Shown here: in pieces, positions 26,465 through 35,609 of the stretch
How the letters are laid out: each line of letters opens with the position of its first letter
How positions within the stretch are numbered: the first letter of the stretch is position 1
Assembly (NCBI RefSeq): GCF_002101775.1
Contig: NZ_LQPI01000039.1
Location: 62,001-126,000 of the forward strand
Length of the DNA stretch: 64,000 bases
Reading direction: 5' to 3'
Origin: Mycolicibacter nonchromogenicus
GTDB taxonomy: Bacteria > Actinomycetota > Actinomycetes > Mycobacteriales > Mycobacteriaceae
Notes under the pieces: model-generated
What the model saw: the letters and a program-made list of their open reading frames with translations, nothing else
Databases searched by the model: none
Told to the model about the DNA's origin: nothing
Position numbers and translations under genes: made by a program

Positions 26465-27096
26465 TGTTCTCCTGATTCGAGGATCAGGCTGACGACGTAG
26501 GACAGCCGATCGGTGATCTGGTGGTAGGTGAAGGCGCCGCTGCCGGCGTTGACCAGCGCGCCGAAGAAGGTCATCTCCAGGGCAGACACCTTCTGGGCGT
26601 CCGCATCCGGGCCGAACGCCGAGGTGATGCGGCGGTGGATCTCGGCGCCGATCCGATCGCGCACGGTGCGCACCGCCGGGTCGCTGTTGCCGCTGAGCAG
26701 TGCCGCCGTGCAGGCCGCCGCGACTTCCGGCTCATCGGCGACCACCAGCGCCAGGTGCCGCAGCGCCCGGTTGACCCGACTCGGCATCGGCTCGTTGACG
26801 TCGGTGAAGTACGGGACCTGACGAACCAGGTCCAGATAGACCTCGGCGATCAGGTGGTTCTTGGAGGAAAAGTAGGTGTAGGCGGTGGCCGGCGCGACCT
26901 TGGCGCGCGCCGCGACGGCGCGCACGGTCAGGTCTGCGTAGGACTTCTCCCGCAGCATCTCGACGCCGGCGCGCAGCACCTTGCGGAAGGTCTCCTCCTG
27001 GCGCCGGTTGCGGGTCGCAGAGGTGGCACCGGGCGGTGTGGGGTCGGCGATGCCAGCGTTGGCCGATGTGACTGCCGCCACCGATTCGCTGGACAC
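26461..27096 (-). CDS. TetR family regulator of the cyp51 cluster (Rv0767c-like)
   Basis: 211 residues from GTG 27096 (VSSESVAAV); TTG 27132 is a longer alternative. The N-terminal helix-turn-helix reads YADLTVRAVAARAKVAPATAYTYFSSKNHLI, followed by an all-helical ligand domain. It opens the cyp123-SDR-cyp51-ferredoxin run and is divergent from aldA. Two copies of GGACA-NN-TGTCC flank it, one across its start codon and one in the aldA promoter. This suggests it represses itself and both transcription units. Confidence 0.9.
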   Translation of the reverse strand: MSSESVAAVTSANAGIADPTPPGATSATRNRRQEETFRKVLRAGVEMLREKSYADLTVRAVAARAKVAPATAYTYFSSKNHLIAEVYLDLVRQVPYFTDVNEPMPSRVNRALRHLALVVADEPEVAAACTAALLSGNSDPAVRTVRDRIGAEIHRRITSAFGPDADAQKVSALEMTFFGALVNAGSGAFTYHQITDRLSYVVSLILESGEQ

Positions 27097-27103
27097 CTGT
27101 CCA
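27090..27103. promoter_or_regulatory. Palindrome at the tetR start (predicted operator 1)
   Basis: TGGACACCTGTCCA is a perfect 6-bp inverted repeat with a 2-base centre. It spans the proposed GTG start of the TetR gene (27094-27096). The same GGACA-NN-TGTCC core recurs at 27214-27225 in the divergent promoter, as expected for autoregulation. Confidence 0.6.
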
Positions 27104-27213
27104 ACGTAGCGGAACGCGGTTTTGTTAGGCAAGTCCCCTGGGAAGCAAGGGTTTCAGGCTCGCAGGGTTGCGGGGGCGCCAACTCTGGGTCTAGGGTTCG
27201 AGCCGGTGATAGC

Positions 27214-27225
27214 GGACATGTGTCC
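27214..27225. promoter_or_regulatory. Palindrome in the aldA promoter (predicted operator 2)
   Basis: GGACATGTGTCC has 5-bp arms identical to those of the site at 27090, again with a 2-base centre. It lies 53 bases before the aldA start and about 120 bases from the other copy. The rest of the 27097-27278 gap shows no further element. Confidence 0.6.
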
Positions 27226-27278
27226 ATTTTCGCAGTGTTTCTTCACGGGGACTGCGACCAAGCTGCGGGAGTGAGAAG

Positions 27279-28748
27279 ATGGCGCTACTGGCTGACGGCG
27301 TGAGCCGGCTGCTTATCGACGGCAAGCTGACCTCGGGCGGAGCCGGCCGCTTCGCCACCATCAATCCGGCCACCGAAGAGGTGCTCGGTGAGGCGGCCAA
27401 CGCCGATGCCGCCGACATGGACCGGGCGATCGCCGCGGCGCGGCGGGCGTTCGACGAGACCGACTGGTCGACCAACACCGAACTGCGGGTGCGCTGTGTG
27501 CGCCAATTGCGTGACGCGATGCTCGAGCATGTCGAGGAGTTGCGCGAGCTGACGATCGCCGATGTGGGTGCGCCCCGGATGCTGACCGCCGGCGCCCAGC
27601 TGGAAGGCCCGATCAACGACCTCAGTTTTGCCGCGGACACCGCCGAAAATTATGAGTGGACCCAGGATCTCGGCCTGGCCTCGCCGATGGGCATCCCCAC
27701 CCGACGTTCGGTGGTGCGGGAGGCGGTGGGTGTCGTCGGCGCCATCACTCCGTGGAACTTCCCGCACCAGATCAACCTGGCCAAGCTGGGCCCCGCACTG
27801 GCCGCCGGCAACACCGTCGTACTCAAACCCGCACCCGACACCCCGTGGGTTGCCGCGGTGCTGTCCGAATTGATCGCCCAGAACACCGACATTCCGCCGG
27901 GCGTGGTCAACATCGTCACCTCCACCGACCATGCGCTGGGTGCCATGCTCGCCAAAGACCCTCGGGTGGACCTGGTTTCGTTCACCGGCTCGACCGCCAC
28001 CGGCCGCAGTGTGATGGCTGACGCCGCCGCCACCATCAAGAAGGTGTTCTTGGAACTCGGTGGCAAGTCGGCCTTCCTGGTGCTCGACGACGCCGACCTG
28101 TCCGCGGCCTGCTCGGTGGCGGGGTTCTCGGTCTGCCTGCATGCCGGACAGGGCTGCGCGATCACCACACGACTGGTGGTGCCCCGGGCCCGCTACGACG
28201 AGGCGGTCGCCATCGCGGCCGCCACCATGGGCTCGATCAAGCCAGGAGACCCGTCGAAGCCCGGAACCATCTGCGGTCCGGTGATCTCGGCGCGCCAGCG
28301 TGACCGGGTGCAGGGCTACCTGGATCTGGCGATCGCCGAAGGCGGCACGTTCGCCTGCGGTGGCGGCCGCCCCGCCGACCAGCCCGCCGGGTTCTTCATC
28401 GAACCCACTGTGATCGCCGGCCTCACCAACGACGCGCGGGTGGCTCGTGAGGAGATCTTCGGCCCGGTGCTCACCGTGATCCCGCATGACGGCGACGACG
28501 ACGCGGTGCGCATCGCCAACGACTCGCCCTACGGGTTGTCCGGCACGGTCTACGGCGCCGACGCCGAGCGTGCGGCCGGGGTGGCGGCTCGACTGCGGGC
28601 CGGCACGGTCAACGTCAACGGCGGGGTCTGGTACTCCGCGGACATGCCGTTCGGCGGATACAAGCAGTCGGGCAATGGACGAGAGATGGGCGTTGCCGGG
28701 TTCGAGGAGTACCTGGAAACGAAAGCCATTGCGACAGCGGCGAACTGA
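27279..28748 (+). CDS. aldA: Aldehyde dehydrogenase (AldA/Rv0768-like)
   Basis: 489 residues from ATG 27279, equal to Mtb AldA. NAD-dependent ALDH: ITPWNFPHQINL (Asn oxyanion residue), VSFTGSTATG, the general-base region LELGGKSAFLV, nucleophilic Cys in HAGQGCAITTR, and EEIFGPVLTVI. It oxidises an aldehyde to an acid. First gene of a plus-strand operon with two SDRs, a beta-hydroxyacid dehydrogenase and a CMD protein, divergent from the cyp51 operon. Substrate unknown. Confidence 0.94.
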   Translation: MALLADGVSRLLIDGKLTSGGAGRFATINPATEEVLGEAANADAADMDRAIAAARRAFDETDWSTNTELRVRCVRQLRDAMLEHVEELRELTIADVGAPRMLTAGAQLEGPINDLSFAADTAENYEWTQDLGLASPMGIPTRRSVVREAVGVVGAITPWNFPHQINLAKLGPALAAGNTVVLKPAPDTPWVAAVLSELIAQNTDIPPGVVNIVTSTDHALGAMLAKDPRVDLVSFTGSTATGRSVMADAAATIKKVFLELGGKSAFLVLDDADLSAACSVAGFSVCLHAGQGCAITTRLVVPRARYDEAVAIAAATMGSIKPGDPSKPGTICGPVISARQRDRVQGYLDLAIAEGGTFACGGGRPADQPAGFFIEPTVIAGLTNDARVAREEIFGPVLTVIPHDGDDDAVRIANDSPYGLSGTVYGADAERAAGVAARLRAGTVNVNGGVWYSADMPFGGYKQSGNGREMGVAGFEEYLETKAIATAAN

Positions 28749-28779
28749 CGATAATCACCGGATCAAGGAGAACAAGCAG

Positions 28780-29532
28780 ATGGGCCAATTCGACGACAAG
28801 GTGGCTATCGTCACCGGCTCTGGTGGCGGGATCGGGCAGGCCTACGCGCAGGCCCTCGCCGCCGAAGGTGCCGCGGTGGTGGTCGCTGACATCAACATCG
28901 ACGGCGCGAAGACCGTGGCTGAGCAGATCGTCGCCGACGGCGGCAAGGCGATCGCGGTCCGCGTCGACGTCTCCGACGTGGAATCGGCGCAGGCCATGGC
29001 GGATGCGGCCGTAGCAGAGTTCGGCGGCATCGACTACCTGGTCAACAACGCCGCGATCTTCGGCGGGATGAAGCTCGACGGCCTGCTGACGGTGCCGTGG
29101 GACTACTACCAGAATTTCATGCGGGTGAATCTGGACGGCGCGCTGATCTGCACCCGGGCGGTCTACGAGCACATGGCCCAGCGGGGCGGCGGTGCCATCG
29201 TCAACCAGTCCTCCACCGCGGCATGGGTGTACTCCAACTTCTACGGTCTGGCCAAGGCCGGGGTCAACAGCCTGACTCAGCAGCTGTCGCGGGAATTGGG
29301 CTGGCGCAACATTCGCATCAACGCGATCGCGCCCGGGCCGATCGACACCGAGGCCAACCGGGTCACCACCCCACAGGCCATCGTGAAGCAGATGGTGCAG
29401 CAACTGCCGTTGGCGCGGATGGGCACGCCCGAGGACCTCGTCCCGATGTGCTTGTTCCTGCTGTCGGACCAGGCGTCGTGGATCACCGGCCAGATCTTCA
29501 ACGTCGACGGCGGACAGATCATCCGCTCATGA
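28780..29532 (+). CDS. SDR family oxidoreductase (Rv0769-like)
   Basis: 250 residues from ATG 28780 behind AAGGAGA; the frame is open upstream into aldA but the SDR fold begins here. TGSGGGIG cofactor motif, Asp at the end of beta-2 (VVADIN), NNAA, Ser pair in NQSSTAAW, FYGLAK (Tyr-x3-Lys), and ITGQIFNVDGGQ. FabG-like. Co-operonic with aldA and the next dehydrogenase (ATGA overlap). Confidence 0.93.
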   Translation: MGQFDDKVAIVTGSGGGIGQAYAQALAAEGAAVVVADINIDGAKTVAEQIVADGGKAIAVRVDVSDVESAQAMADAAVAEFGGIDYLVNNAAIFGGMKLDGLLTVPWDYYQNFMRVNLDGALICTRAVYEHMAQRGGGAIVNQSSTAAWVYSNFYGLAKAGVNSLTQQLSRELGWRNIRINAIAPGPIDTEANRVTTPQAIVKQMVQQLPLARMGTPEDLVPMCLFLLSDQASWITGQIFNVDGGQIIRS

Positions 29533-30392
29533 GCAGCCCGGAACAACAGCCCCGCCTCGGCTACATCGGCCTCGGCAACATGGGTGCGCCGATGGCCAAG
29601 CGTCTGGTCGACTGGCCCAGTGGCGTAACGATATTCGACCTGCGGACCGAGGCGATGACGCCGCTGGCCGAGGCCGGAGCACGTGTCGCCGGCAGCGTCG
29701 CCGAGGTCGGTGCGAACGCCGACCTCATCAGCATCACGGTGCTCGATGACGCCCAGGTCCGCGACGTGGTCGCCGAACTGGTGCCCACTGTGCAACGAGG
29801 CGCCGTCATCGCGATCCACTCGACGATCGCCGACACCACGGCTGCTGAGCTGGCCGAGGAACTTAAGCCGGCGGGTATTCACGTCATCGACGCACCGGTC
29901 AGCGGTGGCGTGGGCGCGGCCGAGAAGGGCCAGCTGGCCACCATGGTCGGTGCCGATCGCGCGGTCTACGAGCAGATCAAACCGGCGTTCAAACAGTGGG
30001 CGTCCGTGGTGATCCACGCCGGGGAGCCGGGTGCCGGAACCCGAATGAAGCTGGCTCGCAACATGCTGACGTTCACCGCCTACGCGGCGGCGTGCGAAGC
30101 CATGAAACTGGCGGAGGCGGCCGGACTCGATCTGCAGGCGCTGGGTCGGGTGGTGCGGCACACCGATGCGCTCACCGGTGGACCCGGCGCGATCATGTTC
30201 CTGGATTCCACAGGTCCGCTGCCCGAAGGCCACTTTCTGCGTGATGCCTTCATCCACACCCGCGAGCTCGGGGAGAAAGACCTTCGCCTCGCACTGGGGC
30301 TGGGACAGGCCACCGGTGTCGACCTGCCGCTCGCTCAGGTGGCACTCGACGAACTGGCCGCCGGTCTGGGCGTGCCACACTCCAAGGACTAG
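29529..30392 (+). CDS. NAD-binding beta-hydroxyacid dehydrogenase (Rv0770-like)
   Basis: 287 residues from ATG 29529, overlapping the SDR stop as ATGA. Rossmann motif YIGLGNMGAPMA, substrate motif DAPVSGGVGAAEKG, and the catalytic Lys in RMKLARNMLTF. Family of 3-hydroxyisobutyrate and tartronate-semialdehyde dehydrogenases. It is a second member of the family besides the gene at 11919. Substrate unknown. Confidence 0.92.
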   Translation: MSSPEQQPRLGYIGLGNMGAPMAKRLVDWPSGVTIFDLRTEAMTPLAEAGARVAGSVAEVGANADLISITVLDDAQVRDVVAELVPTVQRGAVIAIHSTIADTTAAELAEELKPAGIHVIDAPVSGGVGAAEKGQLATMVGADRAVYEQIKPAFKQWASVVIHAGEPGAGTRMKLARNMLTFTAYAAACEAMKLAEAAGLDLQALGRVVRHTDALTGGPGAIMFLDSTGPLPEGHFLRDAFIHTRELGEKDLRLALGLGQATGVDLPLAQVALDELAAGLGVPHSKD

Positions 30393-30402
30393 GAGAGATC
30401 TG

Positions 30403-30828
30403 ATGGACGAACTGCGCCGAACCGGGTTGGCGAAGATGAATGAGGTCTACGCCTGGGACATGCCGGACATGCCGGGCGAGTACTTCGCGCTCACCGCCGA
30501 TCACCTCTTCGGCCGGATCTGGACCCGGCCGGGTCTTTCCATGCGCGACAAGCGCCTGATGACGCTTGCGGTGGTCACGGCGGTGGGGGAGAAGGACCTG
30601 GCCGAGATCCAGGTCAACGCTGCGCTGCACAACGGCGAGCTGAGCGAGGACGAGCTGCGCGAGATGGCCATCTTCCTCACCCACTACGTCGGCTTCCCGC
30701 TCGGGTCCGGGCTGAACGCCGTGGTGGAGAAGGTGATCGCCAGGCGCAACAAGGCCGCCGCTGCGGGCAAGTCGGAGGACAAGAGGGCCAACGTCGCAGC
30801 CGTACTGGACAAGCAGAAGGGCGAGTGA
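30403..30828 (+). CDS. Carboxymuconolactone decarboxylase family protein (Rv0771-like)
   Basis: 141 residues from ATG 30403 behind AGGAGAGA. CMD domain: RPGLSMRDKRLMTLAVVTA, then ALHNGELSEDELREM, where His precedes the second helix. The paired CxxC of AhpD-type members is absent, so it is not an AhpD peroxidase partner. The tail is Lys/Ala-rich. It probably acts with the other enzymes of the aldA operon; reaction unknown. Confidence 0.88.
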   Translation: MDELRRTGLAKMNEVYAWDMPDMPGEYFALTADHLFGRIWTRPGLSMRDKRLMTLAVVTAVGEKDLAEIQVNAALHNGELSEDELREMAIFLTHYVGFPLGSGLNAVVEKVIARRNKAAAAGKSEDKRANVAAVLDKQKGE

Positions 30829-31700
30829 CCGAGAACCTGCTCGCCGCGCGGGGCGCCGTCGTAGTCGGCGGTAGCCGGGGCATCGGTCGAGCGGTAGCCG
30901 AACTGCTGGCGGCATGCGGTGCCGGAGTGGTGGTCAACGGCCGGGACCCTGACGCGGTGGCAGAAACCACCGAAGCGATCACCGCATCGGGTGGGCGGGC
31001 CGTCGGCCTGGCCGGCTCGGCCCACGTCGAGGCGACCGCCGTGGCGCTGGTCGAAGCCTGCCGGGAGGAATACGGCAGCGTCGACGTGCTGATCAACTGC
31101 GCCGGAGTCGCCGAACCTCCCGGCTCGTCGATCCTGTCGGTCTCCACCGAGCAGTTCCAGGACCTGCTCGACGCACATGTGGGCACGGCTTTTCAGACCT
31201 GCCGGGCGGCCGCGCCGATCATGGTGGAGCAGCGCCGCGGCTCGATCGTCAACAGTGGCTCGGTGGCCTTTCTCGGCGACTACGGCGGTACCGGATATCC
31301 GGCCGGAAAGGGTGCGGTCAACGGACTCACCATGGCGGTGGCCGCGGAGCTCGCGCCGTACGGGGTGCGGGCGAACGTCGTCTGTCCGGGCGCGAAGACA
31401 CGGTTGTCCACCGGCGATGACTACGAGACGCACATCCGTGACCTCAACGCCAGAGGTCTGCTGGATGAGATGAGTATGCGAGCCTCGTTGGACCCGGCCC
31501 CCGCCGATTACGTCGCCCCGCTCTACGCCTACCTGGCCAGTGACCTGTCTGCCGGGGTGAGCGGATCGCTCTTCTTGGCCTCGGGCGGATTTGTCGGCCG
31601 CTTCGAGCGGGCGGTCCCTGCGGTGCTCGGATACCGCGATCACCAGCGCTTTTCGCCCTGGACCATCGAGGAAATGCACACCATGGTGGCCGGCGGCTGA
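30825..31700 (+). CDS. SDR family oxidoreductase
   Basis: 291 residues from GTG 30825 (GTGA overlap with the CMD gene). GGSRGIG cofactor motif, Asn-Cys-Ala-Gly in place of NNAG, Ser in NSGSVAF, and YPAGK for the Tyr-x3-Lys pair. The substrate loop after residue 190 is long, and the tail ends in FSPWTIEEMHTM. Mtb has purD directly after Rv0771, so this third SDR of the operon looks like an addition here. Substrate unknown. Confidence 0.88.
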   Translation: MTENLLAARGAVVVGGSRGIGRAVAELLAACGAGVVVNGRDPDAVAETTEAITASGGRAVGLAGSAHVEATAVALVEACREEYGSVDVLINCAGVAEPPGSSILSVSTEQFQDLLDAHVGTAFQTCRAAAPIMVEQRRGSIVNSGSVAFLGDYGGTGYPAGKGAVNGLTMAVAAELAPYGVRANVVCPGAKTRLSTGDDYETHIRDLNARGLLDEMSMRASLDPAPADYVAPLYAYLASDLSAGVSGSLFLASGGFVGRFERAVPAVLGYRDHQRFSPWTIEEMHTMVAGG

Positions 31701-31814
31701 CCGCCGGGATGCCTACCGCGGCCTTCCCGACGCCCAAGGCGGTGGGCTCTATATCCTGTGTCTCGCGTCCCGCGGATGCCCCAGCGAGGCGAAGCTCAGG
31801 AAGGAGTGACGCCC

Positions 31815-33083
31815 ATGCGCGTCCTGGTGATCGGTTCCGGCGCCCGGGAACATGCGTTACTCCTAGCCCTTCGCAATGACCCCAAGGTCGAGCACCTCGT
31901 GATAGCCCCCGGCAACGCCGGGACTGCGGCGGTCGCCGAGCAGCGAGACATCGACATCACCTCGGCCTCGGCGGTCACCGCTTTGGCCCGCGAGGTCGAG
32001 GCGGACCTGGTGGTGATCGGGCCGGAGGTGCCCTTGGTCTTGGGCGTGGCGGATGCGGTGCGTGCCGCCGGGATCGCCTGTTTCGGACCGTCGCAGGACG
32101 CCGCGCGCATCGAAGGCTCCAAGGCTTTCGCCAAGGACGTGATGGCCGCCGCCGGTGTGCGCACCGCCCGCTCGGAGATCGTCGACAGCCCAGCTGAGCT
32201 GGACGCCGCCCTGGCCCGGTTCGGTCCCGATGCCGGGGAGGCGGCCTGGGTGGTCAAGGACGACGGGCTGGCCGCCGGCAAGGGTGTCGTGGTGACCGCA
32301 GACCGGGAGGCGGCCCGGGCCCACGCCGCCGGTCTGCTCGACAGCGGGCACCCGGTGCTGCTGGAGTCCTTCCTCGACGGTCCCGAACTGTCTCTGTTCT
32401 GCATCGTCGACGGCGCCACGGTGGTGCCACTGCTTCCGGCACAGGACTTCAAGCGGGTCGGTGACGGCGACAGCGGGCCCAACACCGGCGGCATGGGTGC
32501 CTACGCCCCGCTGCCGTGGTTGTCCCGGGAGGCCGTGGCGGGCATCGTCCGCGACGTCGTCGAGCCCGTCGCGGCCGAACTGCTCCGGCGTGGCAGCCGG
32601 TTCACCGGATTGCTGTATGCCGGTCTGGCGATGACGTCGACGGGGCCGGCGGTGGTCGAATTCAATTGCCGCTTCGGCGATCCGGAGACCCAGGCGGTGC
32701 TGGCGCTGTTGGAATCGCCGCTCGGCCAGTTGCTGCACGCCGCCGCAACCGGTGGACTCGTTGAGTTCGGCACGTTGCGCTGGCGGGATGCGTCGGCGGT
32801 GACGGTGGTGCTGGCCGCGGAGAACTACCCTGGTCGGCCGCGGGTGGGTGATGTGATCGTGGGTGCCGAGGCTGACGGGGTACTGCACGCCGGTACGGCG
32901 CGACGTGACGATGGGGCTGTGGTGTCCTCCGGTGGCCGCGTGTTGTCGGTGGTGGGTGTCGGAGACGACCTGCATGCCGCGCGTGCCGACGCCTACCGGA
33001 TTCTGAATTCAATTCGTCTGCCGGGAAGCCACTTCCGCAGCGACATCGCAGCGGCGGCCGCCGAGGGCAAGATCCGGATCTGA
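31815..33083 (+). CDS. purD: Phosphoribosylamine-glycine ligase PurD
   Basis: 422 residues from ATG 31815 with AAGGAG about 10 bases upstream; the length equals Mtb PurD. ATP-grasp ligase of purine synthesis step 2. Motifs: [17 protein letters not shown] at the N-terminus, [28 protein letters not shown], and [14 protein letters not shown] for metal and ATP binding. First of six purine genes scattered through the window. Confidence 0.97.
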   Translation: MRVLVIGSGAREHALLLALRNDPKVEHLVIAPGNAGTAAVAEQRDIDITSASAVTALAREVEADLVVIGPEVPLVLGVADAVRAAGIACFGPSQDAARIEGSKAFAKDVMAAAGVRTARSEIVDSPAELDAALARFGPDAGEAAWVVKDDGLAAGKGVVVTADREAARAHAAGLLDSGHPVLLESFLDGPELSLFCIVDGATVVPLLPAQDFKRVGDGDSGPNTGGMGAYAPLPWLSREAVAGIVRDVVEPVAAELLRRGSRFTGLLYAGLAMTSTGPAVVEFNCRFGDPETQAVLALLESPLGQLLHAAATGGLVEFGTLRWRDASAVTVVLAAENYPGRPRVGDVIVGAEADGVLHAGTARRDDGAVVSSGGRVLSVVGVGDDLHAARADAYRILNSIRLPGSHFRSDIAAAAAEGKIRI

Positions 33084-33113
33084 CGGCGGGGGCCTACCGC
33101 TATCCTTGGTGGC

Positions 33114-33818
33114 ATGGCTGACCAAACTGAACCGGAGTCCACCGAATCCGAAGAGCAGGATTCCCCGGCGAAAACTGCCGGTGCGGAGAAAAAGGCGGAC
33201 ACCGAGAAAAGTGCGGGCACGGAGAAAAGTGCGAGCACAGAGAAAAGTGCGAGCACAGAGAAAAGCGCGAGCACAGAGAAAAGCGCCGCCAAGGAGAGGC
33301 GTCGGTCAGCTCCCCCTCCGACGCCGGCCCCGACGGAGTCGAGCCTGCGCCCCCTGCTGATCGCGGGTGCGGTGGCACTGGTCGCCGGGCTCATCGGTGG
33401 TGCGGCCGTGTCCGCCCTGTGGCACCCGGGCAGCTCGTCATCGGGCGGTTCCGACAAGTTCAGCGGTGCGGAGGTCGAGGCGGCGAAGAAGGACATGTGC
33501 GCCGCGGTTGTGCTCGCTCGCCAGGCAGTGGCCAACAATATGCACCTGAAGAACCCGGAGCCGGAGAATCCGGTCGCCCAGCTCGCGGTGGCCGCCAACG
33601 CCAGGCTGTCGCTGACCGCGGGTGCGGCATATCTGCGCGGACGGCTCGACGCCGATCCCGCGGCCGCACCGGAGATCGTGGAAACCACCCAGAAGGTGGC
33701 CGGGGCACTGGAACGTCTGAACCTCAGTTACCTTGTCGGGCAACCGAATGAGGAGCGTGAGCAGCTGGGCCACGATCTCGACAACCACATCGCCGCGATG
33801 GGCAAGCTCTGCCAGTAA
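33114..33818 (+). CDS. Single-pass membrane protein with hexapeptide repeats
   Basis: 234 residues from ATG 33114. An acidic/Lys-rich N-terminus (1-65) carries five tandem TEKSAx units, followed by a Pro-rich linker, one TM helix (about 80-103) and an extracytoplasmic helical domain with two cysteines (DMCAAV, KLCQ at the C-terminus) that could form a disulfide. This overall plan is common among mycobacterial hypothetical membrane proteins. No enzymatic motif seen. It follows purD by 30 bases. Confidence 0.8.
   Translation: MADQTEPESTESEEQDSPAKTAGAEKKADTEKSAGTEKSASTEKSASTEKSASTEKSAAKERRRSAPPPTPAPTESSLRPLLIAGAVALVAGLIGGAAVSALWHPGSSSSGGSDKFSGAEVEAAKKDMCAAVVLARQAVANNMHLKNPEPENPVAQLAVAANARLSLTAGAAYLRGRLDADPAAAPEIVETTQKVAGALERLNLSYLVGQPNEEREQLGHDLDNHIAAMGKLCQ
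33201..33290 (+). repeat. Five 18-base tandem repeats
   Basis: Units at 33201, 33219, 33237, 33255 and 33273 each code Thr-Glu-Lys-Ser-Ala-(Gly/Ser/Ala). Units 2-4 are almost identical in DNA, differing only in silent changes, so copy number could vary between strains. The A-rich GAGAAAAG core stands out from the GC-rich surroundings. Confidence 0.9.
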
Positions 33819-33836
33819 CCCTGGCGGAGTCCGCGC

Positions 33837-35609
33837 TCAGAGCCCGAACAGGGCCAGCGGATCCATGTCGAACATGGCGCCCACGTCGTCCAGGCCGTTG
33901 AAGGCGGCGCCCGGGTCGAGTGGGTTCGCGGCGGAGAACATGTCGAACATCGAACTCAGGTCGATGTTGCCGAACGGCGTCACCAGGGTGTCGGTGACGA
34001 TGCCGTCCTCACCCGGTGTGGCGATGTAGATGTTCTGCCATCCTCCGCCGAAGTTCAGCACGTCGTAGACCGTTCCTGCCTCCGGCAGCAGCGAGGCATC
34101 CACCCCGTCGGCAGCGGCGACGCTCGCCACGGTGAATTCGGTGTTGGCCATCCCCAGCAGTTCTGACACATTGACGCCGGTGGTGATGCTCCCGAGGTCG
34201 GTGAGGCCCGTGCCGGAGTCGTCGTAGACGGTGAAGACCTGCGGGGCGAAGTCGATCGGGGTGCCGCCGCCTATTCCCACCGACGCGCCGCCGAGGCTCA
34301 GCAGCGGCCCGAGGCCGAGCAGCGAGGGCACGATGTTGAAGCCCGCTTCCGAGCCGGTCAAGCCGAGTGTCGGGTCGAAGATGTACCCGCCGAGGCTGAA
34401 GGCGTCGTCGCCGAGGCTGCTGTCGCTGACCAGCAGTCCGGTGAACGCGTCCCCCGGGTCGAGGGGGTTGGCGGCATTGATGCCGCCGAACAGCGGGTCC
34501 AGGTTCATGTTGCCGAACGGCGTGACCAGGGTGTCGTGGACAGTCCCGGGAACGATGGTGCCGTCAACGGTGACGTCCGGCGTCGCCGTGTAGACGTTCA
34601 CCCATCCGCCGCCCAGGTTGAAGGCGTTGTAAACCGAGCCCAGGACCGGCAGCTGCGAGTCCTCGACGCCGTCGGCGGGAGTGACACCCTGGACGATCAA
34701 CTGGGTGTTGGTCATGCCCAGCACATTCGCCACGTCTACCGCGGTCGCGATGCTGCCGAGTTCGCTGCCGCCGCTTCCGTAGACGTCGAAGTCCTGCGGC
34801 GCAAAGGCTTGTGGCTGGATATCTGGGTAGGCGAGGCTGAACACCAGTTGGCCGCCGCCGAGGTTGAGCAGCGGCGGTAAGCCGGCGAGCGAGGAGACCG
34901 GGCTGAAGCCCTCGGTCACCGTGCCGTCCGTCCCGGTGCTGAACGGGTCGAACGTGAAACCGCCGATGGTGAAGGCGTCCTCGCCGAGGCTGCTGTCGCC
35001 GGCCTGCAGCGGGGTGAACGCGTCACCCGGCTGCAGTGGGTTGGCGGCGTTCATGTCGGCGAACAGGGCGCTCAGGTCGGTGTTGCCGAACGGCGTCACC
35101 AGGGTGTCGGTGACGGTGCCGTTCTCGCCCGGGGTGGCGACATAGACGTTGTAGAAGCCGTTGCCCAGGTTGAGTACGTCATAGACCGTTCCCGTCACGG
35201 GCAGCGCCGAGGCCTCGACCCCGTCGGCCGCGGTGGTGTCCAGAACGGTGAAGGCGGTGTTGGACAGTCCCAGCAGGTTCGCGACGGTTTGGTTGGTGCT
35301 GATGCTGCCGAGCGATTCGGTGCCGTTGTACAACTCGAAGGTCTGCGGGGCGAGGTTCAAGCCGGTGGACCCGAGGCTCACCGATCCGCCGCCGAGGCCC
35401 AGCAGCGGCGGAGCCAGGCTCAGCGGGCCGACCGGGTCGAAGCCCTGCGCGCCCGAGGAGGTGATGGGGTCGAAGACGGTCCCATCGATGGTGAACGCGC
35501 TGTCGCTGGGGGCGGCAGCACCCAGTGCGGCCTGCATCAGTGCGGCGCTGATCAGCCCACCGCCGGCGGTGGCCGCGACCGCGGCTGTCTGAAGTCGTCG
35601 ATTTGTCAT
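33837..35609 (-). CDS. Secreted triple-repeat protein of unknown function
   Basis: 590 residues from ATG (complement 35607-35609), giving MTNRRLQTAAV and a Sec signal peptide cut near AAAPSDS. Three imperfect copies of a domain of about 170-190 residues begin at about 38, 212 and 403. Each opens with AF(T/S)(I/L)GG-like residues and FDP, contains a GVxxSxLPxxGxVYxxxNxG block, and closes with DTLVTPFGN and AANPLxPGxAF. The mature protein is Gly/Leu/Asp-rich, acidic and lacks cysteine. No PE, PPE or enzyme motif is present. The preceding 261-base gap is AT-rich. I recognise no family. Confidence 0.85.
   Translation of the reverse strand: MTNRRLQTAAVAATAGGGLISAALMQAALGAAAPSDSAFTIDGTVFDPITSSGAQGFDPVGPLSLAPPLLGLGGGSVSLGSTGLNLAPQTFELYNGTESLGSISTNQTVANLLGLSNTAFTVLDTTAADGVEASALPVTGTVYDVLNLGNGFYNVYVATPGENGTVTDTLVTPFGNTDLSALFADMNAANPLQPGDAFTPLQAGDSSLGEDAFTIGGFTFDPFSTGTDGTVTEGFSPVSSLAGLPPLLNLGGGQLVFSLAYPDIQPQAFAPQDFDVYGSGGSELGSIATAVDVANVLGMTNTQLIVQGVTPADGVEDSQLPVLGSVYNAFNLGGGWVNVYTATPDVTVDGTIVPGTVHDTLVTPFGNMNLDPLFGGINAANPLDPGDAFTGLLVSDSSLGDDAFSLGGYIFDPTLGLTGSEAGFNIVPSLLGLGPLLSLGGASVGIGGGTPIDFAPQVFTVYDDSGTGLTDLGSITTGVNVSELLGMANTEFTVASVAAADGVDASLLPEAGTVYDVLNFGGGWQNIYIATPGEDGIVTDTLVTPFGNIDLSSMFDMFSAANPLDPGAAFNGLDDVGAMFDMDPLALFGL

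Noticed and set aside
33837-35609. Annotation as a PPE or PE family protein
   Set aside because: No PE or PPE motif at the N-terminus; a normal signal peptide is present and the repeats differ from known families.
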